In this document: positions 1 through 13,500 of the stretch, piece by piece | How positions within the stretch are numbered: the first letter of the stretch is position 1 | Layout: each line of letters opens with the position of its first letter | Assembly: GCF_963678635.1 (NCBI RefSeq) | Contig: NC_087069.1 | Coordinates: 31,164,776 to 31,228,775, forward strand | Length of the DNA: 64,000 nt | From: Symsagittifera roscoffensis | Taxonomy: Eukaryota > Xenacoelomorpha > Acoela > Convolutidae | Reading direction: 5' to 3' | Program-made: the position numbers and the translations under genes | The notes under the pieces: model-generated | Seen by the model: the letters and a program-made list of their open reading frames with translations, nothing else | Told to the model about the DNA's origin: nothing | Database searches by the model: none

Positions 1-110
1 GTTGGAAATCTCGAAAGTTTAAGCTAGAAATCTCTGAATTTTCCTGTCACCAGATCTCAGTCAAGTTAAAGTTCTCATTGAGTTGAGGTAGAACTCTCTG
101 AAAGTTTCTG

Positions 111-2085
111 TCACGAGATATAAATCAAGTTAGAAATCTCGATAAGTTAAGCTAGCAACCTCTGAGAATTACTTTCACGAGATCTATGTCAAGAAAAAAT
201 CTCATTAAGTGAAGCTAAAACTCTCTGAAAATTCTTGTCACGAGATCTAAGTCAAGTTAGATATCTTGTTAAGTTAAGCTTGAAATCTCTGAAAAAAATC
301 CTGTCACGAGGTCTAAGTCAAGTTGAAAATCTCGATAATTTAAGCTAGAAATCTCTGAAATTTCTTGTCACCAGATCTAAGTCAAGTTAAAGTTCTCATT
401 AAGTTGAGCCAGATCTCTCTGAAAGTTCCTGTCACGAGATATAAATCAAGTTAGAAATCTTGATAAGTTAAGCTAGCAACCTCTGAGAATTCCTGTCACG
501 AGATCTTAGTCATTAAAAAAATCTCATTAAGTTAAGCTAGAAATCTCTGAAAGTTCCTGTCACGAGATCTAAGTCAAGAAAAAATCTCATTAAGTTAAGC
601 TAGAACTCTCTGAAGGTTCCTGTCACGAGATCTATGTCATCTTAGATATCTTGATAAGTTAAGCTTGAAATCTCTGGAAAAATCCTGTCATGAGATCTAA
701 ATCAAGTCAGAAATCTCATTAAGTTAAGCTAGAAATCTCTGAAAGTTCCTGTCACGAGATATAAATCAAGTTAGAAATATCGATAAGTTAAGCTAGCAAC
801 CTCTGAGAATTCCTGTCACCAGATCTAAATCAACTTAGTTATCTCGATGAAATAGGCTAGCAATTTCTGAAAATTCTTGTCACGAGATCTAAGTCAAGTT
901 AGATATCTTGATAAGTTAAGCTTAAAATCTCTTGAAAAAAACATGTCACGAGATCTAAGTCAAGTTGGAAATCTCGATAATTTAAGCTAGAAATCTCTGA
1001 AAGTTCCTGTCACGAGATCTAAGTCAAAAAAAAATTCAATAAGTTAAGCTAGAAATCTCTGAAAGTTACTGTCATGAGATCTATGTCATGTTAGATATCT
1101 TGATAAGTTAAGCTTGAAATCTCTGGAAAAATCCTGTCATGAGATCTAAATCAAGTCAGAAATCTCATTAAGTTAAGCTAGAAATCTCTGAAAGTTTCTG
1201 TCACGAGATATAAATCAAGTTAGAAATCTCGATAAGTTAAGCTAGCAACCTCTGAGAATTACTTTCACGAGATCTATGTCAAGAAAAAATCTCATTAAGT
1301 GAAGCTAAAACTCTCTGAAAATTCTTGTCACGAGATCTAAGTCAAGTTAGATATCTTGTTAAGTTAAGCTTGAAATCTCTGAAAAAATCCTGTCACGAGA
1401 TCTAAGTCAAGTTGAAAATCTCGATAATTTAAGCTAGAAATCTCTGAAATTTCCTGTCACCAGATCTAAGTCAAGTTAAAGTTCTCATTAAGTTGAGCTA
1501 GATCTCTCTGAAGGTTCCTGTCACGAGATATAAATCAAGTTAGAAATCTTGATAAGTTAAGCTAGCAACCTCTGAGAATTCCTGTCACGAGATCTTAGTC
1601 ATTAAAAAAATCTCATTAGGTTAAGCTAGAAATCTCTGAAAGTTCCTGTCACGAGATCTAAGTCAAGAAAAAATCTCATTAAGTAAAGCTAGAACTCTCT
1701 GAAGGTTCCTGTCACGAGATCTATGTCATCTTAGATATCTTGATAAGTTAAGCTTGAAATCTCTGGAAAAATCCTGTCATGAGATCTAAATCAAGTCAGA
1801 AATCTCATTAAGTTAAGCTAGAAATCTCTGAAAGTTCCTGTCACGAGATATAAATCAAGTTAGAAATATCGATAAGTTAAGCTAGCAACCTCTGAGAATT
1901 CCTGTCACCAGATCTAAATCAAGTTAGTTATCTCGATGAAATAGGCTAGCAATTTCTGAAAACTCTTGTCACGAGATCTAAGTCAAGTTAGATATCTTGA
2001 TAGGTTAAGCTTAAAATCTCTTGAAAAAAACATGTCACGAGATCTAAGTCAAGTGGGAAATCTCGATAATTTAAGCTAGAAATCT
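111..2085. repeat. 17-monomer higher-order repeat, two copies
   Basis: The order of variant monomers from about 111 to 1,000 is repeated from about 1,201 to 2,085 at an offset of 1,089-1,090 bp, that is 17 monomers. Rare variants match at this offset, for example the GATCTTAGTCATTAAAAAAA monomer at 502 and again at 1,591. A few point changes separate the copies. Shorter 5- and 7-monomer repeats of part of the same block continue to about 2,900. Confidence 0.85.
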
Positions 2086-5000
2086 CTGTATTTTCCTGTC
2101 ACCAGATCTAAGTCAAGTTGAAATTCTCAATAAGTAAAGCTAGAAATCTCTGAAAGTTCCTGTCACGAGATATAAATCAAGTTAGAAATATCGATAAGTT
2201 AAGCTAGCAACCTCTGAGAATTCCTGTCACCAGATCTAAATCAAGTTAGTTATCTCGATGAAATAGGCTAGCAATTTCTGAAAAATCTTGTCACGAGATC
2301 TAAGTCAAGTTAGATATCTTGATAGGTTAAGCTTAAAATCTCTTGAAAAAAACATGTCACGAGATCTAAGTCAAGTGGGAAATCTCGATAATTTAAGCTA
2401 GAAATCTCTGTATTTTCCTGTCACCAGATCTAAGTCAAGTTGAAATTCTCAATAAGTTAAGCTAGAACTCTCTGAAGGTTCCTGTCACGAGATCTATGTC
2501 ATCTTAGATATCTTGATAAGTTAAGCTTGAAATCTCTGGAAAAATCCTGTCATGAGATCTAAATCAAGTCAGAAATCTCATTAAGTTAAGCTAGAAATCT
2601 CTGAAAGTTCCTGTCACGAGATATAAATCAAATTAGAAATATCGATAACTTAAGCTAGCAACCTCTGAGAATTCCTGTCACCAGATCTAAATCAAGTTAG
2701 TTATCTCGATGAAATAGGCTAGCAATTTCTGAAAACTCTTGTCACGAGATCTAAGTCAAGTTAGATATCTTGATAGGTTAAGCTTAAAATCTCTTGAAAA
2801 AAACATGTCACGAGATCTAAGTCAAGTGGGAAATCTCGATAATTTAAGCTAGAAATCTCTGTATTTTCCTGTCACCAGATCTAAGTCAAGTTGAAATTCT
2901 CAATAAGTTAAGCTAGAAATCTCTGAAAAATCCTGTCATGAGATCTATGTCACGTTAGATATCTTGATAAGTTAAGCTTGAAATCTCTGGAAAAATCCAG
3001 TCATGAGATCTAAATCAAGTCAGAAATCTCATTAAGTTAAGCTAGAAATCTCTGAAAGTTCCTGTCACGAGATATAAATCAAGTTAGAAGTCTCGATGGA
3101 GTAGGCTTGCAATCTCTGAAAATTCTTGTCACGAGATCTAAGTCAATTTAGATATCTTGATAAATTAAGCTTGAAATCTCTAGGAAAAATCCTGTCACGA
3201 GATCTAACTCAAGAAAAAATCTCATTAAGTTAAGCTAGAACTCTCTGAAAGTTCCTGTCACGAGATCTAAGTTAAGAAAGAATCTCATTAAGTTAAGCTA
3301 GAACTCTCTTAAAGTTCCTGTCACGAGATATAAAACAAGTTAGAAATTTCGATAAGTTAAGCTAGCAACCTCTGAGAATTCCCGTCACCAGATCTAAATC
3401 AAGTTAAAAGTCTCGCTGAAGTAGGCTAGCAATTTCTGAAAATTCTTGTCACGAGATCTAAGTCGAGTTAGATATCTTGATAAGTTAAGCTTCAAATCTC
3501 TAGAAAAAATCCTTTCACGAGATCTAAGTCAAGTTAAAATTCTCATTAAGTTGAGTTAGATTTCTCTGAAAGTTTTTGTCACGAGATATAAATCAAGTTA
3601 GAAATCTCGATAATTTAAGCTAGCAACCTCTGAGAATTCCTGTCACGAGATCTAACTCCAGAAAAAATCTCATTAAGTTAAGCTAGAACTCTCTGAAAGT
3701 TCCTGTCACGAGATCTAAGTTAAGAAAGAATCTCATTAAGTTAAGCTAGAACTCTCTGAAAGTTCCTGTCACGAGATATAAATCAAGTTAGAATTTTCGA
3801 TAAGTTAAGCTAGCAACCTCTGAGAATTCCCGTCACCAGATCTAAATCAAGTTAGAAGTCTCGCTGAAGTAGGCTAGCAATTTCTGAAAATTCTTGTCAC
3901 GAGATCTAAGTCAAGTTAGATATCTTGATAAGTTGAGCTTCAAATCTCTAGAAAAAATCCTGTCACGAGATCTAAGTCGAGTTGGAAATCTCGATACTTT
4001 AAGCTAGAAATCTCTGAATTTTTCTGTCACCAGATCTAAGTCAAGTTGAAAATCTCAATAAGTTAAGCTAGAAATCTCTGAAAATTCTTGTCGCGAGACC
4101 TAAGTCAAGAAAGAAATCTCATTAATTTAAGCTAGAACTCTCGGAAAGTTCCTGTCACGAGATCTAAATCAAGTTAGTAATCTCGATGAGTTCGGCTAGC
4201 AATCTCTGGGAATTCCTGTCACCAGATCTAAATAAAGTTAAAAGTCTCGATGAAGTAGGCTAGCAATCTCTGAAAATTCATGAAAGGATATCTAAGTCAA
4301 GTTAGATGTCTTGATAAAATAGGCTTGAATTCTCTAGAAAAAATCATGTCATGAGATCTAAGTCAAGTTGGAAATCTCGATAATTTAAGCTAGAAATCTC
4401 TGAATTTTTCTGTCACCAGATCTAAGTCATGTTAAAATTTCAATGAGTTAAGCTAGAAATCTCTGAAAGTTCCTGTCACGAGATATAAATCAAGTTAGAA
4501 ATTTCGATAAGTTAAGCTAGCAACCTCTGAGAATTCCCGTCACCAGATCTAAATCAAGTTAGAAGTCTCGCTGAAGTAGGCTAGCAATTTCTGAAAATTC
4601 TTGTCACGAGATCTAAGTCGAGTTAGATATCTTGATAAGTTAAGCTTCAAATCTCTAGAAAAAATCCTGTCACGAGACCTAAGTCGAGTTGGAAATCTCG
4701 ATACTTTAAGCTAGAAATCTCTGAATTTTTCTGTCACCAGATCTAAGTCAAGTTGAAAATCTCAATAAGTTAAGCTAGAAATCTCTGAAAATTCTTGTCG
4801 CGAGACCTAAGTCAAGAAAGAAATCTCATTAATTTAAGCTAGAACTCTCGGAAAGTTCCTGTCACGAGATCTAAATCAAGTTAGTAATCTCGATGAGTTC
4901 GGCTAGCAATCTCTGGGAATTCCTGTCACCAGATCTAACTAAAGTTAAAAGTCTCGATGAAGTAGGCTAGCAATCTCTGAAAATTCATGTAACGAGATCT

Positions 5001-8000
5001 ACGTCAAGTTAGATGTCTTGATAAGTTAAGCTTGTAATCTCCAGAAAAAATCCTGTCACGAGATCTAAGTCGAGTTGGAAATCTCGATAATTTAACCTAG
5101 AAATCTCTGAAAGTTCCTGCCACGAGATCTAAATCAAGTTAGTAATCTCGATGAGTTCGGCTAGCAATCTCTGGGAATTCCTGTCACCAGTTCTAAATAA
5201 AGTTAAAAGTCTCGATGAAGTAGGCTAGCAATCTCTGAAAATGCATGTAAGTATATCTAAGTCAAGTTAGATGTCATGATAAAATAGGCTTGAATTCTCT
5301 AGAAAAAATCATGTCATGAGATCTAAGTCAAGTTGGAAATCTCGATAATTTAAGCTAGAAATCTCTGAATTTTTCTGTCACCAGATCTAAGTCATGTTAA
5401 AATCTCAATGAGTTAAGCTAGAAATCTCTGAAAATTCTTGTCGCGAGACCTAAGTCAATAAAGAAATCTCATCAATTTAAGCTAGAACTCTCGGAAAGTT
5501 CCTGTCAAGAGATCTAAATCAAGTTAATAATCTCGATGAGTTCGGATAGCAATCTCTGGAGTTCCTGTCACGAGATCTAAATAAAGTTGAAAGTCTCGAT
5601 GAAGCAGGCTAGCAATCCCTGATTTTTCCTCTCACGAGACCTAAGTCAAGAAAAAACTCATTAAGTCAAGCTGGAACTCTCTGAAAGTTCCTGTCACGAG
5701 ATCTAAATCAAGTTAGTAATCTCGATGAGTTCGGCTAACATCTCTGAAAATTCATCTAACGAGATCTAAGTCAAGTTCGATGTCCTGATAAGTTAAGCTT
5801 GAAATCTCTAGAAAAAATCCTGTCATGAGATCTAAGTCAAGTTGGAATTCTCGATAATTTAGGCTAGAAATCTCTGAAAGTTCCTGTCACGAGATCTAAA
5901 TCAAGTTAGTAGCCTCGATGAGTTCGGCTAGTGATCTCTGAGAATTCCTGTCACCAGATCTAAATCAAGTTAGAAGTCTCGATGAAAGAGGCTAGCAATC
6001 CCTGAATTTTCCTCTCACGAGACCTAAGTCAAGAAAAAACTCATTAAGTCAAGCTGGAACTCTCTGAAAGTTCCTTTCACGAGATCTAAGTCAAGTTAGT
6101 AATCTCGATGAGTTCGGCTAACATCTCTGAAAATTCATCTAACGAGATCTAAGTCAAGTTAGATGTCCTGATAAGTTAAGCTTGAAATCTCTAGAAAAAA
6201 TCCTGTCATGAGATCTAAGTCAAGTTGGAATTCTCGATAATTTAGGCTAGAAATCTCTGAAAGTTCCTGTCACGAGATCTAAATCAAGTTAGTAGCCTCG
6301 ATGAGTTCGGCTAGCGATCTCTGAGAGTTCCTGTCACCAGATCTAAATCAAGTTAGAAGTCTCGATGAAGCAGGCTAGCAATCCCTGAATTTTCCTCTCA
6401 CGAGACCTAAGTCAAGAAAAAACTCATTAAGTCAAGCTGGAACTCTCTGAAAGTTCCTTTCACGAGATCTAAGTCAAGTTAGTAATCTCGATGAGTTCGG
6501 CTAACATCTCTGAAAATTCATCTAACGAGATCTAAGTCAAGTTAGATGTCCTGATAAGTTAAGCTTGAAATCTCTAGAAAAAATCATGTCATGAGATCTA
6601 AGTCAAGTTGGAATTCTCGATAATTTAGGCAGGAGATCTCTGAAATCTCCTGTCACGAGATCTAAATCAAGTTAGTAATCTCGATGAGTTCGGCTAGCAA
6701 TCTCTGGGAATTCAAGTCACCAGATCTAAATCAAGTTAGAAGTCTCGATGAAGTAGGCTAGCAATCTCTGAAATTTCATGTAACGAGATCTAAGTCAAGT
6801 TAGATGTCTTGATAAAATAGGCATGAATTCTCTAGAAAAAATCATGTCATGAGATCTAAGTCAAGTTGGAAATCTCGATAATTTAAGCTAGAAATCTCTG
6901 AATTTTTCTGTCACCAGATCTAAGTCATGTTAAAATCTCAATGAGTTAAGCTAGAAATCTCTGAAAATTCTTGTCGCGAGACCTAAGTCAATTAAAAAAT
7001 CTCATCAATTTAAGATAGAACTCTCGGAAAGTTCCTGTCACGAGATCTAAATCAAGTTAATAATCTCGATGAGTTCGGCTAGCAATCTTTGGAGTTCCTG
7101 TCACCAGATCTAAATAAAGTTAAAAGTCTCGATGAAGTAGGCTAGCAATCTCTGAAAATTCAAGTAACGAGATCTAAGTCAAGTTAGGTGTCTTGATAAG
7201 TTAAGCTTGAAATCTCTAGAAAAAATCCTGTCATGAGATCTAAGTCAAGTTGGAAATCTCGATAATTTAAGCTAGAAATCTCTGAAAATTCCTGTCACGA
7301 GATCTAAATCAAGTTAGTAATCTCGATGAGTTCGGCTAGCAATCTCTGGGAATTCCTGTCACCAGATCTAAATAAAGTTAAAAGTCTCGATGAAGTAGGC
7401 TAGCAATCTCTGAAAATTCATGTAAGGATATCTAAGTCAAGTTAGATGTCTTGATAAGTTAGGCTTGAAATCTCTAGAAAAAATCCTGTCATGAGATCTA
7501 AGTCAAGTTGGAAATCTCGATAATTTAAGCTAGAAAACTCTGAGTTTTTCTGTCACCAGAACTAAGTCGACTTAAAAGTCTCAATAAGTTAAGCTAGAAT
7601 TCTCTGAAAATTCCTTTCATCAGACCTAAGTCAAGAAAAAATCGCATTGAGTTAAGCTAGAACTCTCTGAAAGTTCCTGTCACGAGATCTAAATCAAGTT
7701 AGTAGACTCGATGAGTTCGGCTAGCAATCTCTGAGAATTCCTGTCACCAGATCTAAATCAAGTTAGAAGTCTCGATGAAGCAGGCTAGCAATCCCTGAAT
7801 TTTCCTCTCATGAGACCTAAGTCAAGAAAAAATCTAATTAAGTCAAGCTGGAACTCTCTGAAAGTTCCTGTCACGAGATCTAAATCAAATTAGTAATCTC
7901 GATGAGTTCGGCTAGCAATCTCTGAAAATTCATGTAAGGATATCTAAGTCAAGTTAGATGTGTTGATAAATAGGCTTGAAATCTCTAGAAAAAATCATGT

Positions 8001-8160
8001 CATGAGATCTAAGTCAATTTGGAAATCTCGATAATTTAAGCTAGAAATCTCTGAAGTTTTCTGTCACCAGATCTAAGTCATGTTAAAAATCTCAATAAGT
8101 TAAGCTAGAAATCTCTGAAAATTCTTGTCGCGAGACCTAAGTCAAGAAATAAATCTCATT

Positions 8161-9990
8161 AATTTAAGCTAGAACTCTCGGAAAGTTCCTGTCACGAGAT
8201 CTAAATCAAGTTAGTAATCTCGATGAGTTCGGCTAGCAATCTCTGGGAATTCCTGTCACCAGATCTAAATAAAGTTAAAAGTCTTGATGAAGTAGGCTAG
8301 CAATCTCTGAAAATTCATCTAACGAGATCTAAGTCAAGTTAGATGTCCTGATAAGTTAAGCTTGAAATCTCTAGAAAAAATCCTGTCATGAGATCTAAGT
8401 CAAGTTGGAATTCTCGATAATTTAGGCTAGAAATCTCTGAAAGTTCCTGTCACGAGATCTAAATCAAGTTAGTAATCTCGATGAGTTCGGCTAGCAATAT
8501 CTGGGAATTCCTGTCACCAGATCTAAATCAAGTTAGAAGTCTCGATGAAGTAGGCTAGCAATCTCTGAAAATTCATGTAACGAGATCTAAGTCAAGTTAG
8601 ATGTCTTGATAAGTTAAGCTGGAAATCTCTAGAAAAAATCCTGTCATGAGATCTAAGTCAAGTTGGAAATCTCGATAATTTAAGCTAGAAATCTCTGAAA
8701 GTTCCTGTCACGAGATCTAAATCAAGTTAGTAGCCTCGATGAATTCGGCTAGCAATCTCTGAGAATTCCTGTCACCAGATCTAAATCAAGTTAGAAGTCT
8801 CGATGAAGCAGGCTAGCAATCCCTGAATTTTCCTCTCACGAAACCTAAGTCAAGAAAAAATCTCATTAATTTAAGCTAGAACTCTCGGAAAGTTCCTGTC
8901 ACGAGATCTAAATCAAGTTAGTAATCTCGATGAGTTCGGCTAGCAATCTCTGGGAATTCCTGTCACCAGATCTAAATAAAGTTAAAAGTCTCGATGAAGT
9001 AGGCTAGCAATCTCTGAAAATTCATCTAACGAGATCTAAGTCAAGTTAGATGTCCTGATAAGTTAAGCTTGAAATCTCTAGAAAAAATCCTGTCATGAGA
9101 TCTAAGTCAAGTTGGAATTCTCGATAATTTAGGCTAGAAATCTCTGAAAGTTCCTATCACGAGATCTAAATCAAGTTAGTAATCTCGATGAGTTCGGCTA
9201 GCAATCTCTGGGAATTCCTGTCACCAGATCTAAATCAAGTTAGAAGTCTCGATGAAGAAGGCTAGCAATCTCTGAAAAGTCATGTAACGAGATCTAAGTC
9301 AAGTTAGATGTCTTGATAAGTTAAGCTGGAAATCTCTAGAAAAAATCCTGTCATGAGATCTAAGTCAAGTTGGAAATCTCGATAATTTAAGCTAGAAATC
9401 TCTGAAAGTTCCTGTCACGAGATCTAAATCAAGTTAGTAGCCTCGATGAGTTCGGCTAGCAATCTCTGAGAATTCCTGTCACCAGATCTAAATCAAGTTA
9501 GAAGTCTCGATGAAGCAGGCTAGCAATCCCTGAATTTTCCTCTCACGAAACCTAAGTAAAAAAAAATCTAATTAATTTAAGCTAGAACTCTCGGAAAGTT
9601 CCTGTCACGAGATCTAAATCAAGTTAGTAATCTCGATGAGTTCGGCTAGCAATCTCTGGGAATTTCTGTCACCAGATCTAAATAAAGTTAAAAGTCTCGA
9701 TGAAGTAGGCTAGCAATCTCTGAAAATTCATCTAACGAGATCTAAGTCAAGTTAGATGTCTTGATAAGTTAAGCTTGAAATCTCTTGAAAAAATCCTGTC
9801 ATGAGATCTAAGTCAAGTTGGAAATCTCGATAATTTAGGCTAGAAATCTCTGAAAGCTCCTGTCACGAGATCTAAGTCAAGTTAAAAATCTCATTAAGTT
9901 GAGCTAGAACTCTCTGAAAGTTCCTGTCACGAGATATAAATCAAGTAAGATGTCTTGATAAGTTAAGCTTGAAATCTCTAGAAAAAATCC
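8161..9990. repeat. 11-monomer higher-order repeat, about 2.5 copies
   Basis: The AATTTAAGCTAGAACTCTCG variant occurs at 8,161, 8,868 and 9,574, with the monomers that follow in the same order. The period is 706-707 bp, or 11 monomers. A further similar block begins near 17,850, which suggests later copying within the array. Confidence 0.8.
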
Positions 9991-12599
9991 TGTCATGAGA
10001 TCTAGTTCAAGTTGGAAATCTCGATAATTTAAGCTAGAAATCTCTGAAATTTCCTGTCACCAGATCTAAGTCAAGTTAAAGTTCTCATTAAGTTGAGCTA
10101 GCAACCTCTGAGAATTCCTGTCACGAGATCTAAGTCATTAAAAAAATCTCATTAAGTTAAGCTAGAACTCTCTGAAGGTTCCTGTCACGAGATCTTAATC
10201 AAGTTAGTTATCTCGATGAAATAGGGTAGCAATTTCTGAAATTTCTTGTCACGAGATCTAAGTCAAGTTAGATTTCTTGATAAGTTAGGCTTAAAATCTC
10301 TTGAAAAAAACATGTCACGAGATCTAAGTCAAGTTGGAAATTTCGATAATTTAAGCTAGAAATCTCTGAAAATTCCTGTCACGAGATCTAAGTCAAGAAA
10401 AAATCTCATTAAGTTAAGCTAGAACTCTCTGAAGGTTCCTGTCACGAGATCTTAATCAAGTTAGTTATCTCGATGAAACAAAGTAGCAATTTCTGAAATT
10501 TCTTGTCACGAGATCTAAGTCAAGTTAGATACCTTGATAAGTTAGGCTTAAAATCTCTTGAAAAAAACATGTCACGAGATCTAAGTCAAGTTGGAAATTT
10601 CGATAATTTAAGCTAGAAATCTCTGAAAGTTCCTGTCACGAGATCTAAGTCAAGAAAAAATTTCAAAATTTCAATAAGTTAAGCTAGAAATCTCTGAAAG
10701 TTACTGTCATGAGATCTATGTCATGTTAGATATCTTGATAAGTTAAGCTTAAAATCTCTTGAAAAAAACATGTCACGAGATCTAAGTCAAGTTGGAAATT
10801 TCGATAATTTAAGCTAGAAATCTCTGAAAGTTCCTGTCACGAGATCTAAGTCAAGAAAAAATTTCAATAAGTTAAGCTAGAAATCTCTGAAAGTTACTGT
10901 CATGAGATCTATGTCATGTTAGATATCTCGATAATTTAGGCTAGAAATCTCTGAAATTTCCTGTCACCAGATCTAAGTCAAGTTAAAGTTCTCATTAAGT
11001 TGAGCTAGCAACCTCTGAGAATTCCTGTCACGAGATCTTAGTCATTAAAAAAATCTCATTAAGTTAAGCTAGAAATCTCTGAAAGTTCCTGTCACGAGAT
11101 CTAAGTCAAGAAAAAATCTCATTAAGTTAAGCTAGAAGTCTCTGAAGGTTCCTGTCACGAGATCTTAATCAAGTTAGTTATCTCGATGAAATAGGCTAGC
11201 AATTTCTGAAACTTCTTGTCACGAGATCTAAGTCAAGTTAGATATCTTGATAAGTTAAGCTTAAAATCTCTTGAAAAAAACATGTCACGAGATCTAAATC
11301 AAGTCAGAAATCTCATTAAGTTAAGCTAGAAATCTCTGAAAGTTCCTGTCACGAGATATAAATCAAGTTAGAAATATCGATAAGTTAAGCTAGCAACCTC
11401 TGAGAATTCCTGTCACCAGATCTAAATCAAGTTAGTTATCTCGATGAAATAGGCTAGCAATTTCTGAAAATTCTTGTCACGAGATCTAAGTCAAGTTAGA
11501 TATCTTGATAAGTTAAGCTTAAAATCTCTTGAAAAAAACATGTCACGAGATCTATGTCAAGTGGGAAATCTCAATAATTTAAGCTAGAAATCTCTGAATT
11601 TTCCTGTCACCAGATCTAAGTCGAGTTGAAATTCTCAATAAGTAAAGCTAGAAATCTCTGAAAGTCACGAGATCTAAGTCAAGAAAAAGTTTCAATAAGT
11701 TAAGCTAGAAATCTCTGAAAAATCCTGTCATGAGATCTATGTCACGTTAGATATCTTGATAAGTTAAGCTAGCAACCTCTGAGAATTCATGTCACCAGAT
11801 CTAAATCAAGTTAGTAGTCTCGATGGAGTAGTCTTGCAATCTCTGAAAATTCTTGTCACGAGATCTAAGTCAAGTTAGATATCTTGATAAGTTAAGCTTA
11901 AAATCTCTTGAAAAAAACATGTCACGAGATCTAAATCAAGTCAGAAATCTCATTAAGTTAAGCTAGAAATCTCTGAAAGTTCCTGTCACGAGATATAAAT
12001 CAAGTTAGAAATCTCGATAAGTTAAGCTAGCAACCTCTGAGAATTCATGTCACCAGATCTAAATCAAGTTAGAAGTCTCGATGGAGTAGTCTTGCAATCT
12101 CTGAAAATTCTTGTCACGAGATCTAAGTCAAGTTAGATATCTTGATAAGTTAAGCTTAAAATCTCTTGAAAAAAACATGTCACGAGATCTAAGTCAAGTG
12201 GGAAATCTCGATAATTTAAGCTAGAAATCTCTGAATTTTCCTGTCACCAGATCTAAGTCAAGTTGAAATTCTCAATAAGTAAAGCTAGAAATCTCTGAAA
12301 GTTCCTTTTACGAGATCTAAGTCAAGAAAAAATTTCAATAAGTTAAGCTAGAAATCTCTGAAAAATCCTGTCATGAGATCTATGTCAAGTTAGATATCTT
12401 GATAAGTTAAGCTTGAAATCTCTGGAAAAATCCAGTCATGAGATCTAAATCAAGTCAGAAATCTCATTAAGTTAAGCTAGAAATCTCTGAAAGTTCCTGT
12501 CACGAGATAAAAATCAAGTTAGAAATCTCGATAAGTTAAGCTAGCAACCTCTGAGAATTCATGTCACCAGATCTAAATCAAATTAGAAGTCTCGATGGA

Positions 12600-13500
12600 G
12601 TAGGCTTGCAATCTCTGAAAATACTTGTCGCGAGATCTAAGTCAAGTTAGATATCTTGATAAGTTAAGCTTAAAATCTCTTGAAAAAAACATGTCACGAG
12701 ATCTAAGTCAAGTGGGAAATCTCGATAATTTAAGCTAGAAATCTCTGAATTTTCCTGTCACCAGATCTAAGTCAAGTTGAAATTCTCAATAAGTAAAGCT
12801 AGAAATCTCTGAAAATTAGTGTCATGAGATCTATGTCATGTTAGATATCTTGATAAGTTAAGCTTGAAATCTCTGGAAAAATCCTCTCATGAGATCTAAA
12901 TCAAGTCAGAAATCTCATTAAGTTAAGCTAGAAATCTCTGAAAGTTCCTGTCACGAGATATAAATCAAGTTAGAAATTTCGATAAGTTAAGCTAGCAACC
13001 TCTGAGAATTCATGTCGTCAGATCTGAATCAAGTTAGTTATCTCGATGAAATAGGCTAGCAATTTCTGAAAATTCTTGTCACGAGATCTAAGTCAAGTTA
13101 GATATCTTGATAAGTTAAGCTTAAAATCTCTTGAAAAAAACATGTCACGAGATCTAAGTCAAGTGGGAAATCTCGATAATTTAAGCTAGAAATCTCTGAA
13201 TTTTCCTGTCACCAGATCTAAGTCAAGTTGAAATTCTCAATAAGTAAAGCTAGAAATCTCTGAAAATTAGTGTCATGAGATCTATGTCATGTTAGATATC
13301 TTGATAAGTTAAGCTTGAAATCTCTGGAAAAATCCTGTCATGAGATCTAAATCAAGTCAGAAATCTCATTAAGTTAAGCTAGAAATCTCTGAAAGTTCCT
13401 GTCACGAGATATAAATCAAGTTAGAAATTTCGATAAGTTAAGCTAGCAACCTCTGAGAATTCATGTCGTCAGATCTAAATCAAGTTAGTTATCTCGATGA
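12600..13500. repeat. 7-monomer higher-order repeat, two copies
   Basis: The offset between copies is 451 bp (7 monomers plus 3 bp). Rare variants match exactly, such as GAAAATTAGTGTCATGAG near 12,810 and 13,261 and TCATGTCGTCAGATCT near 13,010 and 13,461. The second copy runs into the 20-monomer duplication that starts at 13,448. Confidence 0.8.
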